Of a stretch of DNA of 64,000 bases, positions 7,504 through 18,794 are shown piece after piece. This DNA is from Roseococcus pinisoli (GTDB lineage: Bacteria > Pseudomonadota > Alphaproteobacteria > Acetobacterales > Acetobacteraceae): positions 1,712,911 through 1,776,910 of the forward strand of contig NZ_JAHCDA010000001.1 of assembly GCF_018413645.1 (NCBI RefSeq), read 5' to 3'. Below the pieces are notes generated by a model. It was not told the origin of the DNA. It did not search any database and saw nothing but the letters and a program-made list of their open reading frames with translations. Each line of letters begins with the position of its first letter. Positions within the stretch are counted from its first letter, which is position 1. The position numbers and the translations under genes were made by a program.

Positions 7504-8474
7504 CAGGCGACGGCCTTCTCTTGGGCGTGTTCCTGCTCCGCCAGGAATTTTTCCGCATCAAGGGCTGCCATGCAGCCCGTGCCGGCGGCGGTAACGGCCT
7601 GGCGGTAGATTTTATCCGCCACGTCGCCGGCGGCGAAGACGCCGGCGATATTGGTTCGCGTGCCGCCAGGGGAGACGGCGAGGTAGCCCGACTCGTCCAT
7701 GTCGAGCTGGCCGCGGAACAGCGCGGTCGCGGGATCATGGCCGATGGCGACGAAGATCCCGTCCACCGCCAGCTCGCGGCGCTCGCCCGTCTTCACGTGG
7801 CGCAGGCTCAGCGCGCGGGCGACGGGGCGGCCGGCATCGGTGCCGAGCATCTCCTCGGTCGCCATGTCCCACAGCACGGTGATGTTCTCCTTGGCGAAGA
7901 GCCGCTGCTGCAGGATTCGCTCGGCCCGCAGCGTGTCGCGGCGATGCACCAGTGTGACATGCGAGGCAAGGTTCGAGAGGTAAAGCGCTTCCTCCACGGC
8001 GGAATTTCCGCCGCCGATCACCGCGACGTCCTTGCCGCGGAAGAAGAAGCCGTCGCAGGTCGCGCAGGCCGAGACGCCGAAGCCCGAGAGCTCCTGCTCG
8101 CCCGGAATGCCCAGCCAGCGGGCCTGGGCGCCGGTGGCGATGACCACGGACTCGGCCAGATAGGTGTCGCCGCTGTCGCATTCGGCGCGGAAGGGCCGAC
8201 GCGAGAGGTCCACCTTGGTGACGATGTCGTACTTCAGCTCCGTGCCGACATGCTCCGCCTGCGCCCGCATCTGCTCCATGAGCTCCGGACCCTGAACGCC
8301 CGTGGCGAAGCCCGGATAATTCTCGACGTCGGTCGTGATGGTGAGCTGCCCGCCGGGCTGCATGCCGGCGACGAGAACGGGCTTGAGACCCGCCCGGGCC
8401 GCATAGATGGCGGCGGTGTAGCCGGCGGGACCGGCGCCGATGATGAGGAGACGGGTCGACAATATAGCGGGCAC
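7503..8474 (-). CDS. trxB: thioredoxin-disulfide reductase
   Basis: A 323-residue protein if started at the GTG at 8474. It has the FAD site GAGPAGYTAA, the redox-active CATC (about residue 138), the NADPH site GGGNSAVEEA and a C-terminal FAAGDV segment. It reduces thioredoxin with NADPH in the cytoplasm. An upstream in-frame start exists but would add about 50 residues unlike any TrxB and would run into the lrp promoter region; a TTG at 8462 is an alternative. No strong Shine-Dalgarno precedes either. The 157-bp gap to the divergent lrp gene holds both promoters. The gene is followed directly by lysR. Confidence 0.93.
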   Translation of the reverse strand: MPAILSTRLLIIGAGPAGYTAAIYAARAGLKPVLVAGMQPGGQLTITTDVENYPGFATGVQGPELMEQMRAQAEHVGTELKYDIVTKVDLSRRPFRAECDSGDTYLAESVVIATGAQARWLGIPGEQELSGFGVSACATCDGFFFRGKDVAVIGGGNSAVEEALYLSNLASHVTLVHRRDTLRAERILQQRLFAKENITVLWDMATEEMLGTDAGRPVARALSLRHVKTGERRELAVDGIFVAIGHDPATALFRGQLDMDESGYLAVSPGGTRTNIAGVFAAGDVADKIYRQAVTAAGTGCMAALDAEKFLAEQEHAQEKAVA

Positions 8475-8631
8475 GATTGAATCCGGTGATGGCGTGTGTT
8501 GGACGCATATCTGCCCATCTTGCCCTGCGGGACAAGGCTGCGGCTTGCATATCCGCGCTTCCGCAATGATATTGCGCAGTAATCTTATATCGGGCAATGA
8601 ATCTACGCGCCGTAAAACGGTTTGGGGACAC

Positions 8632-9090
8632 ATGGCAGAGCTGGACGCGATCGATCTGCGAATTCTCGCTGAGCTTCAGGCAGATGGGCGGATCACGAAC
8701 GTGGAGCTCGCGAGTCGCGTGGGCCTTTCGGCGCCGCCTTGTCTCCGCCGGGTGCGCCGGCTCGAGGAGGCCGGGGTCCTGCGCGGCTATCACGCCGATG
8801 TGGAGCCGGCCGCGCTCGGCTTCGAGGTCACCTTCTTCGCCATCGTCGGGCTGGAGAGCCAGAAGCAGGCCGTGCTCGACGCCTTCGAGGCGGATGTGGT
8901 CGCCTGGCCGGAGGTGCGGGAGTGCCACATGATCCGCGGCGGGGGCGACTTCCTGCTGCGCCTCGTGGCTCGTGGCACGCCGCACGAGAACGAGCTGACG
9001 AACCGGCTGACCAGCGCGGCGAATGTGCTGAAGGTCCAGACCCTGCAGACCATCCGGACGGGCAAGAACGCGGCCGGCGTGCCGTTTTAA
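8632..9090 (+). CDS. Lrp/AsnC family transcriptional regulator
   Basis: 152 residues. The N-terminal helix-turn-helix (LDAIDLRILAELQADGRITN, then LASRVGLSAPPCLRRVRRLE) is followed by a RAM/ACT-like ligand-binding domain (IVGLESQ; FLLRLVARG). Start ATG at 8632. Divergent Lrp next to trxB is a conserved arrangement in Alphaproteobacteria, so it may sense an amino acid and control its own promoter and that of trxB across the shared 157-bp spacer. The ligand is not predictable. It ends in a dispersed two-hairpin repeat that starts 7 bases after the stop. Confidence 0.9.
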   Translation: MAELDAIDLRILAELQADGRITNVELASRVGLSAPPCLRRVRRLEEAGVLRGYHADVEPAALGFEVTFFAIVGLESQKQAVLDAFEADVVAWPEVRECHMIRGGGDFLLRLVARGTPHENELTNRLTSAANVLKVQTLQTIRTGKNAAGVPF

Positions 9091-9097
9091 TCGGACC

Positions 9098-9198
9098 TCA
9101 GGCGCCGGCGCGCCCTTCGGGCGCCTGGCTTCGCCGCGCTACGGAGCGCCAGGCCGGTAGGTCACTGGGGCGGCGCCGGCCGCTGTGCGGCCGGATTC
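9098..9198 (+). repeat. two-hairpin intergenic repeat, copy A
   Basis: This ~100-bp element just after the lrp stop recurs at 31362-31461. It holds hairpin 1 (GCGCCC, loop TTC, GGGCGC; 9110-9124), the shared block GGCTTCGCCGC, the shared ACGGAG, the 18-base block TGGGGCGGCGCCGGCCGC, and hairpin 2 (CCGGCCGC, loop TGT, GCGGCCGG; 9176-9194). Hairpin 1 differs from the other copy in sequence but still pairs. Confidence 0.8.
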
Positions 9199-9239
9199 CC
9201 TGAACGGGTGCCCTGGTCTTGGCGGCCGCCGGCCGGGGC

Positions 9240-10442
9240 TCAGCCCCGCCGGACGACGTATTCGCCGGCTTCCAGGGCCGCCACGATGGCATCCGCCTGG
9301 GCGCGATCGCGCACCTCGATCATGAGCTCCAGCTCCGCCGTCTGCACGGAGGGGGCTGCGAAGAGGCGCTGGTGGCTGACCTCGATGACATTGCCCCCGG
9401 CGGCCGCGACGCGCGTCGCGATGTCGGCGAGCACGCCCGGACGGTCCGGGATGTCCAGGTGCAGCCGCAGCAGCCGCCCGTCCCGCAGCAGGTTGCGCAG
9501 CAGGACGTTGGAGAGCATGCGCGGGTCGATATTGCCGCCGCAGACCGGCGTGGCGACCCGCTGGCCGGCAAACCGGTCCGGGTAGGTCAGCAGGGCCGCG
9601 ACGCCTGCGGCGCCGGCGCCCTCGGCCACCGTCTTGGCGCCCTCGACCAGCAGGGCGATGGCCTGCTCGACGGCGCGCTCCGGCACCATCAGCACCTCGA
9701 TGCCGAGGCGCTGCAGGATGTCGACCGGCATCTCGCCCACGTCGCGCACGGCGATGCCCTCGGCGATGGTCGGGCCGCCCACGCTGACGGGCCGGCCGGC
9801 GAGGCGCTGGCGCATGGCCTGGTAGCCCTCGACCTCGACGCCGAAGACCTTCACGCCCGGCCGCAGCTCGGCCGCGACGATGGCGCAGCCCGCCACCATG
9901 CCGCCGCCGCCCACGGGCAGGATCATGGCGTCGAGCTCCGGCGCGTCCTCGAACATCTCGAGCGCCATGGTGCCCTGGCCGGCGATCACCGCGGGGTCGT
10001 CATAGGGATGGATGAAGGTCAGGCCCTGCTCGCGCGCGAGCTGATGGGCATGGGCCGCGGCCTCTGCCAGCGTCTCGCCGTGCAGCACCACGCGGGCGCC
10101 GAAGCGCTCGGTCCGGACGACCTTCGTCGCCGGGGTGAACTTCGGCATGACGATGGTGGCCGCGACGCCGAGCAGCGTCGAATGCCGGGCGACCGCCTGG
10201 GCGTGGTTGCCGGCCGACATGGCGATGACGCCGGCCGTGCGCTCCCGCTCGGTCAGCAGCGCCAGCCGGTTGGCGGCGCCGCGTTCCTTGAAGGCCCCGA
10301 TGGCCTGCAGGTTATCCAGCTTCAGCAGCACCTGCGCGCCGCAGGCGGCGTCTACCGCCGGGTTCTGGATGCTGGGCGTGCGAAGCACACGCCCCTGGAT
10401 GCGCGCCGCGGCGGCGCGCACATCAGCCAATGAAACGGGCAT
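9240..10442 (-). CDS. ilvA: threonine ammonia-lyase with C-terminal ACT domain
   Basis: 400 residues. The fold-type II PLP domain has the lysine in IGAFKERGA (about residue 52; the usual serine two before it is alanine), SAGNHAQ for substrate binding and a glycine-rich phosphate loop (PVGGGGM). A C-terminal ACT domain covers about residues 325-400 (LDIPDRPGVLADI). It converts threonine to 2-oxobutanoate and ammonia, the first step to isoleucine, or acts on serine in degradation. The short single ACT domain points to the compact class rather than the long E. coli IlvA. It starts 4 bases after greA, so it belongs to the carB-greA transcript. Confidence 0.87.
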   Translation of the reverse strand: MPVSLADVRAAAARIQGRVLRTPSIQNPAVDAACGAQVLLKLDNLQAIGAFKERGAANRLALLTERERTAGVIAMSAGNHAQAVARHSTLLGVAATIVMPKFTPATKVVRTERFGARVVLHGETLAEAAAHAHQLAREQGLTFIHPYDDPAVIAGQGTMALEMFEDAPELDAMILPVGGGGMVAGCAIVAAELRPGVKVFGVEVEGYQAMRQRLAGRPVSVGGPTIAEGIAVRDVGEMPVDILQRLGIEVLMVPERAVEQAIALLVEGAKTVAEGAGAAGVAALLTYPDRFAGQRVATPVCGGNIDPRMLSNVLLRNLLRDGRLLRLHLDIPDRPGVLADIATRVAAAGGNVIEVSHQRLFAAPSVQTAELELMIEVRDRAQADAIVAALEAGEYVVRRG

Positions 10443-10446
10443 CGGT

Positions 10447-10920
10447 TCAGGAGAACGCGACGGCGGTGATCTCGATCGCGCGGGCGCCGCCGGGGGCGGG
10501 CACCTCCACGCTGTCGCCCACCGACTTGCCCATCAGGGCCTTGGCCAGCGGGGAGGAGAGCGAGATCGAGCCCGCCTTCATGTCGGCCTCGTACTGGCCG
10601 ACGATGCGGTAGGTCGTCTCCTTCTCGGTCTCCTCGTCGACGATGGTCACCCGGGCGCCGAAACGCACCTGGCTGCCGCTCATCTTGGAGACGTCGATCA
10701 CCTCGACCGAGGGGATGATGGATTCGAGTTCCGCCAGGCGGCCCTCGATGAAGGACTGGCGTTCGCGCGCGGCATGATATTCGGCGTTCTCGGAGAGATC
10801 GCCATGCGCGCGTGCCTCCGCAATCGCCACGATAATCGCGGGGCGCTCCACGGACTTCAGTTGCTTCAGTTCCTCTTCCAGCTTGGCCAGCCCTTCGGCG
10901 GTCATCGGGAACTTCTGCAC
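10447..10920 (-). CDS. greA: transcription elongation factor GreA
   Basis: 157 residues from a GTG start at 10920, supported by AAGGAAG 8 bases upstream and by the canonical N-terminus QKFPMTAEG. Longer upstream readings add unrelated residues and cross the hairpin after carB. The N-terminal coiled coil carries the acidic tip ([13 protein letters not shown], about residues 40-52) that enters the polymerase secondary channel to stimulate transcript cleavage; the C-terminal FKBP-like domain follows. The order carB-greA is conserved in Alphaproteobacteria. There are 106 bases between carB and greA, enough for a separate promoter. Confidence 0.93.
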   Translation of the reverse strand: MQKFPMTAEGLAKLEEELKQLKSVERPAIIVAIAEARAHGDLSENAEYHAARERQSFIEGRLAELESIIPSVEVIDVSKMSGSQVRFGARVTIVDEETEKETTYRIVGQYEADMKAGSISLSSPLAKALMGKSVGDSVEVPAPGGARAIEITAVAFS

Positions 10921-10952
10921 GGCAGGGTCTTCCTTCGCAGCAATGCCTCCCC

Positions 10953-10984
10953 CGTCGGCAACCCCGTTGCGAAAAACGCCGACG
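10953..10984 (-). terminator. hairpin between carB and greA
   Basis: CGTCGGC (10953-10959) pairs with GCCGACG (10978-10984) around an 18-base loop containing a run of five A/T. There is no U-tract after the stem, so it could be a weak terminator, a processing site or a structured greA leader. Confidence 0.3.
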
Positions 10985-11026
10985 AGCAGGGAGGAGAGGG
11001 GAAGCTTGATCGCCTCCCCCCGAATG

Positions 11027-14272
<3,246 letters not shown>

Positions 14273-14275
14273 GGT

Positions 14276-14584
14276 TCAGGGCCTTTTGGGCGAGAAGAGA
14301 AGAAGGATGAGGAAGAGGGCGCCTTGCAGCGCGCCGGAGGCGAGGGCGGCGAAGAGCACCGTCTCGGTGAGGCTGGAGGCGTAGAAGACGAAGGGCAGGG
14401 CGAGCAGCCCGGCGAGGCCGATGCAGGCGAGGTTCACGGCCAAAGGGGGTACGGCCAGGGCGCGCCCCGCAGGCGGCACGCCGCGCAGCAGGCGCCACAG
14501 GGCCGGCGTGCCGAGTAGCGCCACCAGCAGGCCGATGGCGCTGCCATAGAACAGCGGATCCAGGTTGATCCTGACATCGCTCAT
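14276..14584 (-). CDS. small integral membrane protein of unknown function (102 aa)
   Basis: Mostly hydrophobic, with about three membrane helices (residues ~12-30, ~45-68, ~75-97) and a short basic C-terminus ending SPKRP. The ATG at 14584 overlaps the stop of the preceding small membrane protein, and the stop lies 3 bases before carB. No family is recognised. The coupling to an equally small hydrophobic protein suggests a two-component membrane unit, but this is only inferred from the overlap. Confidence 0.6.
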   Translation of the reverse strand: MSDVRINLDPLFYGSAIGLLVALLGTPALWRLLRGVPPAGRALAVPPLAVNLACIGLAGLLALPFVFYASSLTETVLFAALASGALQGALFLILLLFSPKRP

Positions 14585-14838
14585 GATCCGCGCAGCTTCT
14601 GGCGCTGCCACATCGCTGTTCCGGCGATGGCGTGGCTCACCGCCACGAGGATGACCACCGGCCAGGGGCCGGTCCCGGCGAAGAGGCCGGAGACATGCAG
14701 CGCCGAGCCCATGAGGAGCATGGAGAGGCCGAGCGCGGCCTCCAGCCCCGGAATGATGCGGCGCAGCGCGGTGGTCAGCACGATCGCGACCAGGATCGCG
14801 ACGACGACCCCGCCGAACCAGGCGAAGGCGGCAGCCAT
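14581..14838 (-). CDS. small membrane protein of unknown function (85 aa)
   Basis: 85 residues with hydrophobic segments at about 4-22, 30-48 and 52-72, then a basic tail. The start ATG at 14838 overlaps the stop of the first LysE gene (TGATG), and its stop overlaps the next ATG by four bases. The unbroken chain of overlaps and the GC-rich third codon positions argue that it is a real gene. No domain is recognised. Confidence 0.6.
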   Translation of the reverse strand: MAAAFAWFGGVVVAILVAIVLTTALRRIIPGLEAALGLSMLLMGSALHVSGLFAGTGPWPVVILVAVSHAIAGTAMWQRQKLRGS

Positions 14839-15485
14839 CAGCCGCGCACCCCGCGGAAGCTGTCGCCGAAGGCGAGCTTGGCCGCGATGAGCGCCAGGGC
14901 CACGCCCAGCACGTAGCGCTGCGCGGCGAGCCAGGCCGGCCGCGTGGCGAGGAAGCGGGCGGCGCCGGCCGCGCCATAGACCAGCAGCGCGTCGAAGACG
15001 ACGCCGATCGCGACCTGCAGCCCGCCCAGGACCGCGCCCTGCACCAGCACGTTGCCGGCGGAAGCGTCGATGAAGGGCGGCAGCACCGCCATGTAGAAGA
15101 GCGCGACCTTGGGGTTGAGCGCGGCGGTGGCGAAGCCCACCGCGAAGAGCTTCCCATTCGACTCGCGCGGCAGGCTGCGCGGCGCGAAGATGGGCTCGGC
15201 ACCGGGCTTCAGGCACTGCCAGGCGAGCCAGGCCAGATAGGCGGCGCCGCCGATCCTCAGCGCGTCCCAGGCATAGGGCACGGCGACCAGCGCCGCCGTG
15301 ATCCCGGCCGCGGCGCAGAGCATGATTGCGGCCGAGCCGAGCGCGCAGCCGGCCAGCGAGATCATGCCGGCCCGGGTCCCCTGCGCCAGGGCGCGGCTGA
15401 CCAGGTAGATCATGTTCGGCCCCGGCGTGACCGCGAGGCCGACCGCGAGCGCCGAGAAGACCAGCAGGGCTTCGATCGAGGGCAT
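14838..15485 (-). CDS. LysE family amino-acid exporter, copy 1
   Basis: 215 residues with about six membrane helices and the LysE/RhtB signature near the N-terminus (VTPGPNMIYLVSRALAQG, residues ~21-38). The middle keeps LNPKVALFYMAVLP, also typical. This family exports lysine, arginine, threonine, homoserine lactones or related compounds. The start overlaps the stop of a second LysE gene by one base, so the pair is translated in series. The two are paralogues with the same signature blocks. Being inside the car operon suggests, without proof, export of arginine-pathway amino acids. Confidence 0.87.
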   Translation of the reverse strand: MPSIEALLVFSALAVGLAVTPGPNMIYLVSRALAQGTRAGMISLAGCALGSAAIMLCAAAGITAALVAVPYAWDALRIGGAAYLAWLAWQCLKPGAEPIFAPRSLPRESNGKLFAVGFATAALNPKVALFYMAVLPPFIDASAGNVLVQGAVLGGLQVAIGVVFDALLVYGAAGAARFLATRPAWLAAQRYVLGVALALIAAKLAFGDSFRGVRG

Positions 15486-16114
15486 CAGGGCCGGGCCTCC
15501 GTGGCCATGCGCGCCGCGAGGCCGGCCAGCACCGTCCCCATCAGCCAGCGCTGGATCCGGGCGAAGAGGGGGCGGCCGGCGAGAAAGGCCGCGACATGTG
15601 CCGCCGCCATCACGATCGCGGCATTCACCGCGACGCTCACGCAGATCTGCACGAGGCCCAGGGCCGCGGCCTGCCCGAAGACGCCGCCGCGCGCCGGGTC
15701 GATGAACTGCGGCAGCAGCGACAGGTACATCACCGCGATCTTGGGGTTGAGCAGGTTGGTCAGCAGGCCCATCGCGACGAGGCGCCGCCCGTCATGCGGC
15801 GGCAGGTTGCGGGGCGCGAAGGGCGCGGCGCGGCCGGTGAAGGCCTGCCAGGCGAGGTACAGGAGATAGGCCGCGCCGGCGAAGCGGATCGCGTCATAGG
15901 CCAGCGGCACCGTGGCCAGGAAGGCCGTGATGCCAAGCGCCGCGCAGAGCATGTAGAAGACGAAGCCCAGCGCCACGCCGATGAGCGAGAGCAGCCCGGC
16001 CAGACGCCCCTGCGCGATGGAGCGGCTGACGAGATAGACCATGTTCGGCCCCGGCGTGAGCACCATGCCGAGGGAGAGGGCGGCGAAAAGCAGCAGGGTT
16101 TCGGTCGCGGGCAT
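15485..16114 (-). CDS. LysE family amino-acid exporter, copy 2
   Basis: 209 residues, six predicted membrane helices, N-terminal LTPGPNMVYLVSRSIAQG and internal LNPKIAVMYLSLLP, nearly the same motifs as the following gene. It is likely a tandem duplicate that has diverged elsewhere. The start ATG at 16114 overlaps the stop of the small secreted protein gene. LysE-type exporters work alone or as dimers; two copies may form a heteromer or have different substrates. Confidence 0.86.
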   Translation of the reverse strand: MPATETLLLFAALSLGMVLTPGPNMVYLVSRSIAQGRLAGLLSLIGVALGFVFYMLCAALGITAFLATVPLAYDAIRFAGAAYLLYLAWQAFTGRAAPFAPRNLPPHDGRRLVAMGLLTNLLNPKIAVMYLSLLPQFIDPARGGVFGQAAALGLVQICVSVAVNAAIVMAAAHVAAFLAGRPLFARIQRWLMGTVLAGLAARMATEARP

Positions 16115-16548
16115 CAGCGGAACTCCGAACTGCCGGGCAGCAGGCCCAGCCATGAACGCCAGCGCCACGCCGCATTGGCGAGCCAGCGGGGCAGGGACGT
16201 CCCTGCCTCGTTCAGATCGAATTCCGCGGCCAGGGGAAGCCGCGCGCGGTCCGGCGTCCATTCGAGCGGATGGCCGATCTCGCCGAGCATGGAGAGCTGC
16301 ACCGCCCCCTCGATGGTGCCGCCCGCATCGCGCAGCACGACCAGGGCCGGGGCGTCGCCGCCCTGGCCCGGCATGGCGAAGAGCCGGGGCTGGCGGCAGA
16401 CGGTCACGCTGTGACGGCCATCCGGGCTCTCGCTTTGCAGGAAGGGCGTGCCGCAGCCGAATCCCTGCTGGGGCCATGCCGCGCCGATCGCGAGCACCGC
16501 CAGCGCGGCGCCGGCCGCGCCCCACAGGAATGTCGGCCGGGCGTTCAT
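16114..16548 (-). CDS. uncharacterised exported or membrane-anchored protein (144 aa)
   Basis: The first ~27 residues form a hydrophobic signal or anchor (FLWGAAGAALAVLAIGAAW), followed by a cysteine pair region (FGCGTPF, and VTVCRQ) that could form a periplasmic disulfide. The body is beta-rich in appearance with DGRHSVTV and PLEWTPD segments. I do not recognise a family. The start overlaps the SDR stop by 4 bases and its stop overlaps the second LysE gene, so it is part of the same transcript. Confidence 0.6.
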   Translation of the reverse strand: MNARPTFLWGAAGAALAVLAIGAAWPQQGFGCGTPFLQSESPDGRHSVTVCRQPRLFAMPGQGGDAPALVVLRDAGGTIEGAVQLSMLGEIGHPLEWTPDRARLPLAAEFDLNEAGTSLPRWLANAAWRWRSWLGLLPGSSEFR

Positions 16549-17294
16549 CCCTGCGTGGAGAAGCCGCCGTCGATCGGGATCGCCGTCCCGGTGACGTAGG
16601 CCGCCTCATCGCTGGCCAGGAAGGCCGCGATGCCGAGGAAGTCGGAAGGGTCGCCCCAGCGGCCCACGGGGGTCCGGCGCAGCACGTTGTCGTGCAGGGG
16701 GCTGGAATACTGGCGCGCGCGGCGCGTGAGCTCGGTGTCGATCCAGCCGGGCAGGATGGCGTTGGCGGTGATGCCGTCCTTCGCCCAGGCCACCGCGATC
16801 GACTTGGTGTACTGCACGATCGCGCCCTTGCTGGCGCCATAGGCCGGCGAGAACTCCATGCCGAAGATGGAGAGCATGGAGCCCGTGCTGATCACGCGCC
16901 CATGGCCGCTGGCCTTCAGCGCCGGATAGGCGGCGCGGGTGAGGCGCATCACGCTGTTGAGGTTGATCTCGAGCACCGTGTTCCACTGCTCGTCCGTTAC
17001 CTCGTGCGGCGGGACGCGGAGATTGGTGCCAGCATTGTTCACCAGGATGGCGAGGCCGCCGCCCAGCGCCAGCGTCTCGGCCAGCACGCGGTCGGTCTCG
17101 CCGGGCTGGGCCAGGTCGGCCGCGATGGCATGGGCGTCGCCGCCCAGCGCCTTCAGCGCCGCGGCGTTCTTCTCGTGGTCCCGGCCGGTGATGACGACGC
17201 GTGCGCCACAGGCCGCGAGGCCCCTGGCCAGGCCGAGGCCAATGCCGCCATTTCCGCCGGTGACGAGCGCGACGCGCCCGCTGAGATCGAACAT
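16545..17294 (-). CDS. short-chain dehydrogenase/reductase
   Basis: 249 residues, a classical SDR. The cofactor motif is TGGNGGIGLGLA (residues ~12-23), the structural NNAG lies near 87, the catalytic serine in STGSM and the YGASKGA tyrosine/lysine near residue 152. The terminal segment with IPIDGGFS fits enzymes that oxidise alcohols of sugars or hydroxy acids with NAD(P). Substrate is not predictable. It starts 20 bases after carA on the same strand and is the first of six genes between carA and carB. Confidence 0.9.
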   Translation of the reverse strand: MFDLSGRVALVTGGNGGIGLGLARGLAACGARVVITGRDHEKNAAALKALGGDAHAIAADLAQPGETDRVLAETLALGGGLAILVNNAGTNLRVPPHEVTDEQWNTVLEINLNSVMRLTRAAYPALKASGHGRVISTGSMLSIFGMEFSPAYGASKGAIVQYTKSIAVAWAKDGITANAILPGWIDTELTRRARQYSSPLHDNVLRRTPVGRWGDPSDFLGIAAFLASDEAAYVTGTAIPIDGGFSTQG

Positions 17295-17313
17295 CCGCGT
17301 ATCCTTCCCTGTA

Positions 17314-18699
17314 TCAGGCGGCGGGGTTCTTCCCCTGCGCCTTGTCCATCATCCCCACGAAACGGTGGAACAGGTAGTGGCTATCGCTCGGGCCAGGGCT
17401 GGCCTCGGGGTGGTACTGCACGGAGAAGGCGTGCTTCGCGGGGGCCGCGATGCCCTCGTTGCTGCCGTCGAAGAGGCTGACATGCGTCACCTCCACGCCG
17501 GCGGGCAGGGACTTCGCGTCGACGGCGAAGCCATGGTTCTGGCTGGTGATCTCGACCTTGCCGGTCGTAAGGTCCTGCACGGGCTGGTTCGCGCCGCGAT
17601 GGCCGCGCTCCAGCTTGTAGGTCTGCGCGCCGAGCGCCCGGGCCAGCAGCTGGTGGCCGAGGCAGATGCCGAAGATCGGCACCTCGGCCTCGAGCACGCC
17701 CTGGATGGCGGGCACGGCGTAGACGGCGGTCGCCGCCGGGTCGCCGGGGCCGTTGGAGAGGAAGACGCCGTCCGGCTTCTCGCGCAGGATCTCCTCGGCC
17801 GTCGCCGTCGCCGGCAGCACGGTCACGGCGCAGCCGGCATCGGCGAGGCAGCGCAGGATGTTGCGCTTGGCGCCGAAATCGATGGCGACGACCTTGTGGG
17901 TCGGCGCGGTCTGCTTGCCGAAGCCCTTGCCCCAGGACCAGACGGTCTCGTCCCACTGGTAGGACTGGCGGGCGGTGACCTCCTTGGCGAGGTCCATGCC
18001 CTCGAGGCCGGGCCAGGCCTTGGCCTGCGCCAGCAGGGCGTCGACGTCGAAGCGGCCATCGGCGGGGAAGCTCAGCACGCCGTTGGGCGCGCCGCCGTCG
18101 CGGATGCGGGCGGTCAGGGCGCGCGTGTCGACCCCGGAGATGCCCGGGATGTTGTGGCGCTTCAGGAATTCCTGGAGGTGCAGGGTCGCGCGGTAATTCG
18201 CGGGCTCGGTGACATCCTGCTTGATGATCAGGCCGCGCGCGGCGGGCGTGGCGCCTTCCATGTCCTCGACATTGGTGCCGACGTTGCCGATATGCGGGAA
18301 GGTGAAGTTGATGATCTGCCCGGCATAGGAGGGGTCGGTCAGCGTCTCCTGGTAGCCGGTCATGGCCGTGTTGAAGCAGATCTCGGCGACCTGGGTGCCG
18401 TGGGCGCCGATGCCCAGCCCCCAGAAGACCGAGCCGTCGTCGAGCACGAGGCAGGCGGTGGCGCCATCGGGCGGAAGGTTCGGCATGGTCGTGTCCTGAG
18501 AAGGGGCGGTCGCGCCGGTGGGCGCCGAGGTGAGGTCGGCGAGGGACAGGCCGGTGGCGGCGAGGATGACGGGCCAATGCTTGGCCGGGATGGAGCGGGA
18601 CTGCCGCCATTTCCGGACGGCCTCGGTCCCGACCTTCAGCTGGCCGGCGGCGGCCTCGGCCCCGCCCAGGAGGGCGAGGATGTCTTCCACACTGCGCAT
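17314..18699 (-). CDS. carA: carbamoyl-phosphate synthase small subunit with N-terminal helix-turn-helix module
   Basis: 461 residues. Residues ~75-205 form the CarA N-terminal domain (YQETLTDPSYAGQI), ~265-450 the class I glutamine amidotransferase with catalytic cysteine in FGICLGHQLL (about 346) and His/Glu in YHPEASPGP (about 430). A normal CarA would start at the internal ATG at 18486 (390 aa). The extra ~70 residues from the ATG at 18699 read like a Cro/YdaS-type DNA-binding module: VEDILALLGG, then VGTEAVRKWRQSRSIPAKHW. I recall a domain of this kind, called carph-isopro, reported at the front of some CarA and isopropylmalate-pathway enzymes. Two palindromes lie 14 and 55 bases upstream. 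Both long and short products may be made. It supplies ammonia from glutamine to CarB. Confidence 0.93.
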   Translation of the reverse strand: MRSVEDILALLGGAEAAAGQLKVGTEAVRKWRQSRSIPAKHWPVILAATGLSLADLTSAPTGATAPSQDTTMPNLPPDGATACLVLDDGSVFWGLGIGAHGTQVAEICFNTAMTGYQETLTDPSYAGQIINFTFPHIGNVGTNVEDMEGATPAARGLIIKQDVTEPANYRATLHLQEFLKRHNIPGISGVDTRALTARIRDGGAPNGVLSFPADGRFDVDALLAQAKAWPGLEGMDLAKEVTARQSYQWDETVWSWGKGFGKQTAPTHKVVAIDFGAKRNILRCLADAGCAVTVLPATATAEEILREKPDGVFLSNGPGDPAATAVYAVPAIQGVLEAEVPIFGICLGHQLLARALGAQTYKLERGHRGANQPVQDLTTGKVEITSQNHGFAVDAKSLPAGVEVTHVSLFDGSNEGIAAPAKHAFSVQYHPEASPGPSDSHYLFHRFVGMMDKAQGKNPAA

Positions 18700-18712
18700 G
18701 GGCTAGACTATG

Positions 18713-18764
18713 TGGGAAATCTTTTCCCAGTTCAAGCAAGACTCAACTGGTCTGGGAAATTCCC
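18713..18764. promoter_or_regulatory. paired GGGAA/TTCCC palindromes and carA promoter region
   Basis: Site 1 is TGGGAAATCTTTTCCCA (18713-18729), perfect 7-base arms around TCT. Site 2 is GGGAAATTCCC (18754-18764), five-base arms around one A. Centres are 38 bases apart. On the minus strand a possible promoter sits between them: TTGAGT (18741-18746), 17-base spacer, AAGATT (18718-18723). Site 1 would cover the -10 and site 2 lies just upstream of the -35, the layout of a repressor acting on carA. The sites also lie before the divergent yqeY. Confidence 0.6.
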
Positions 18765-18794
18765 TCCAGAATCACGATGCAAGGAATTCAGACG

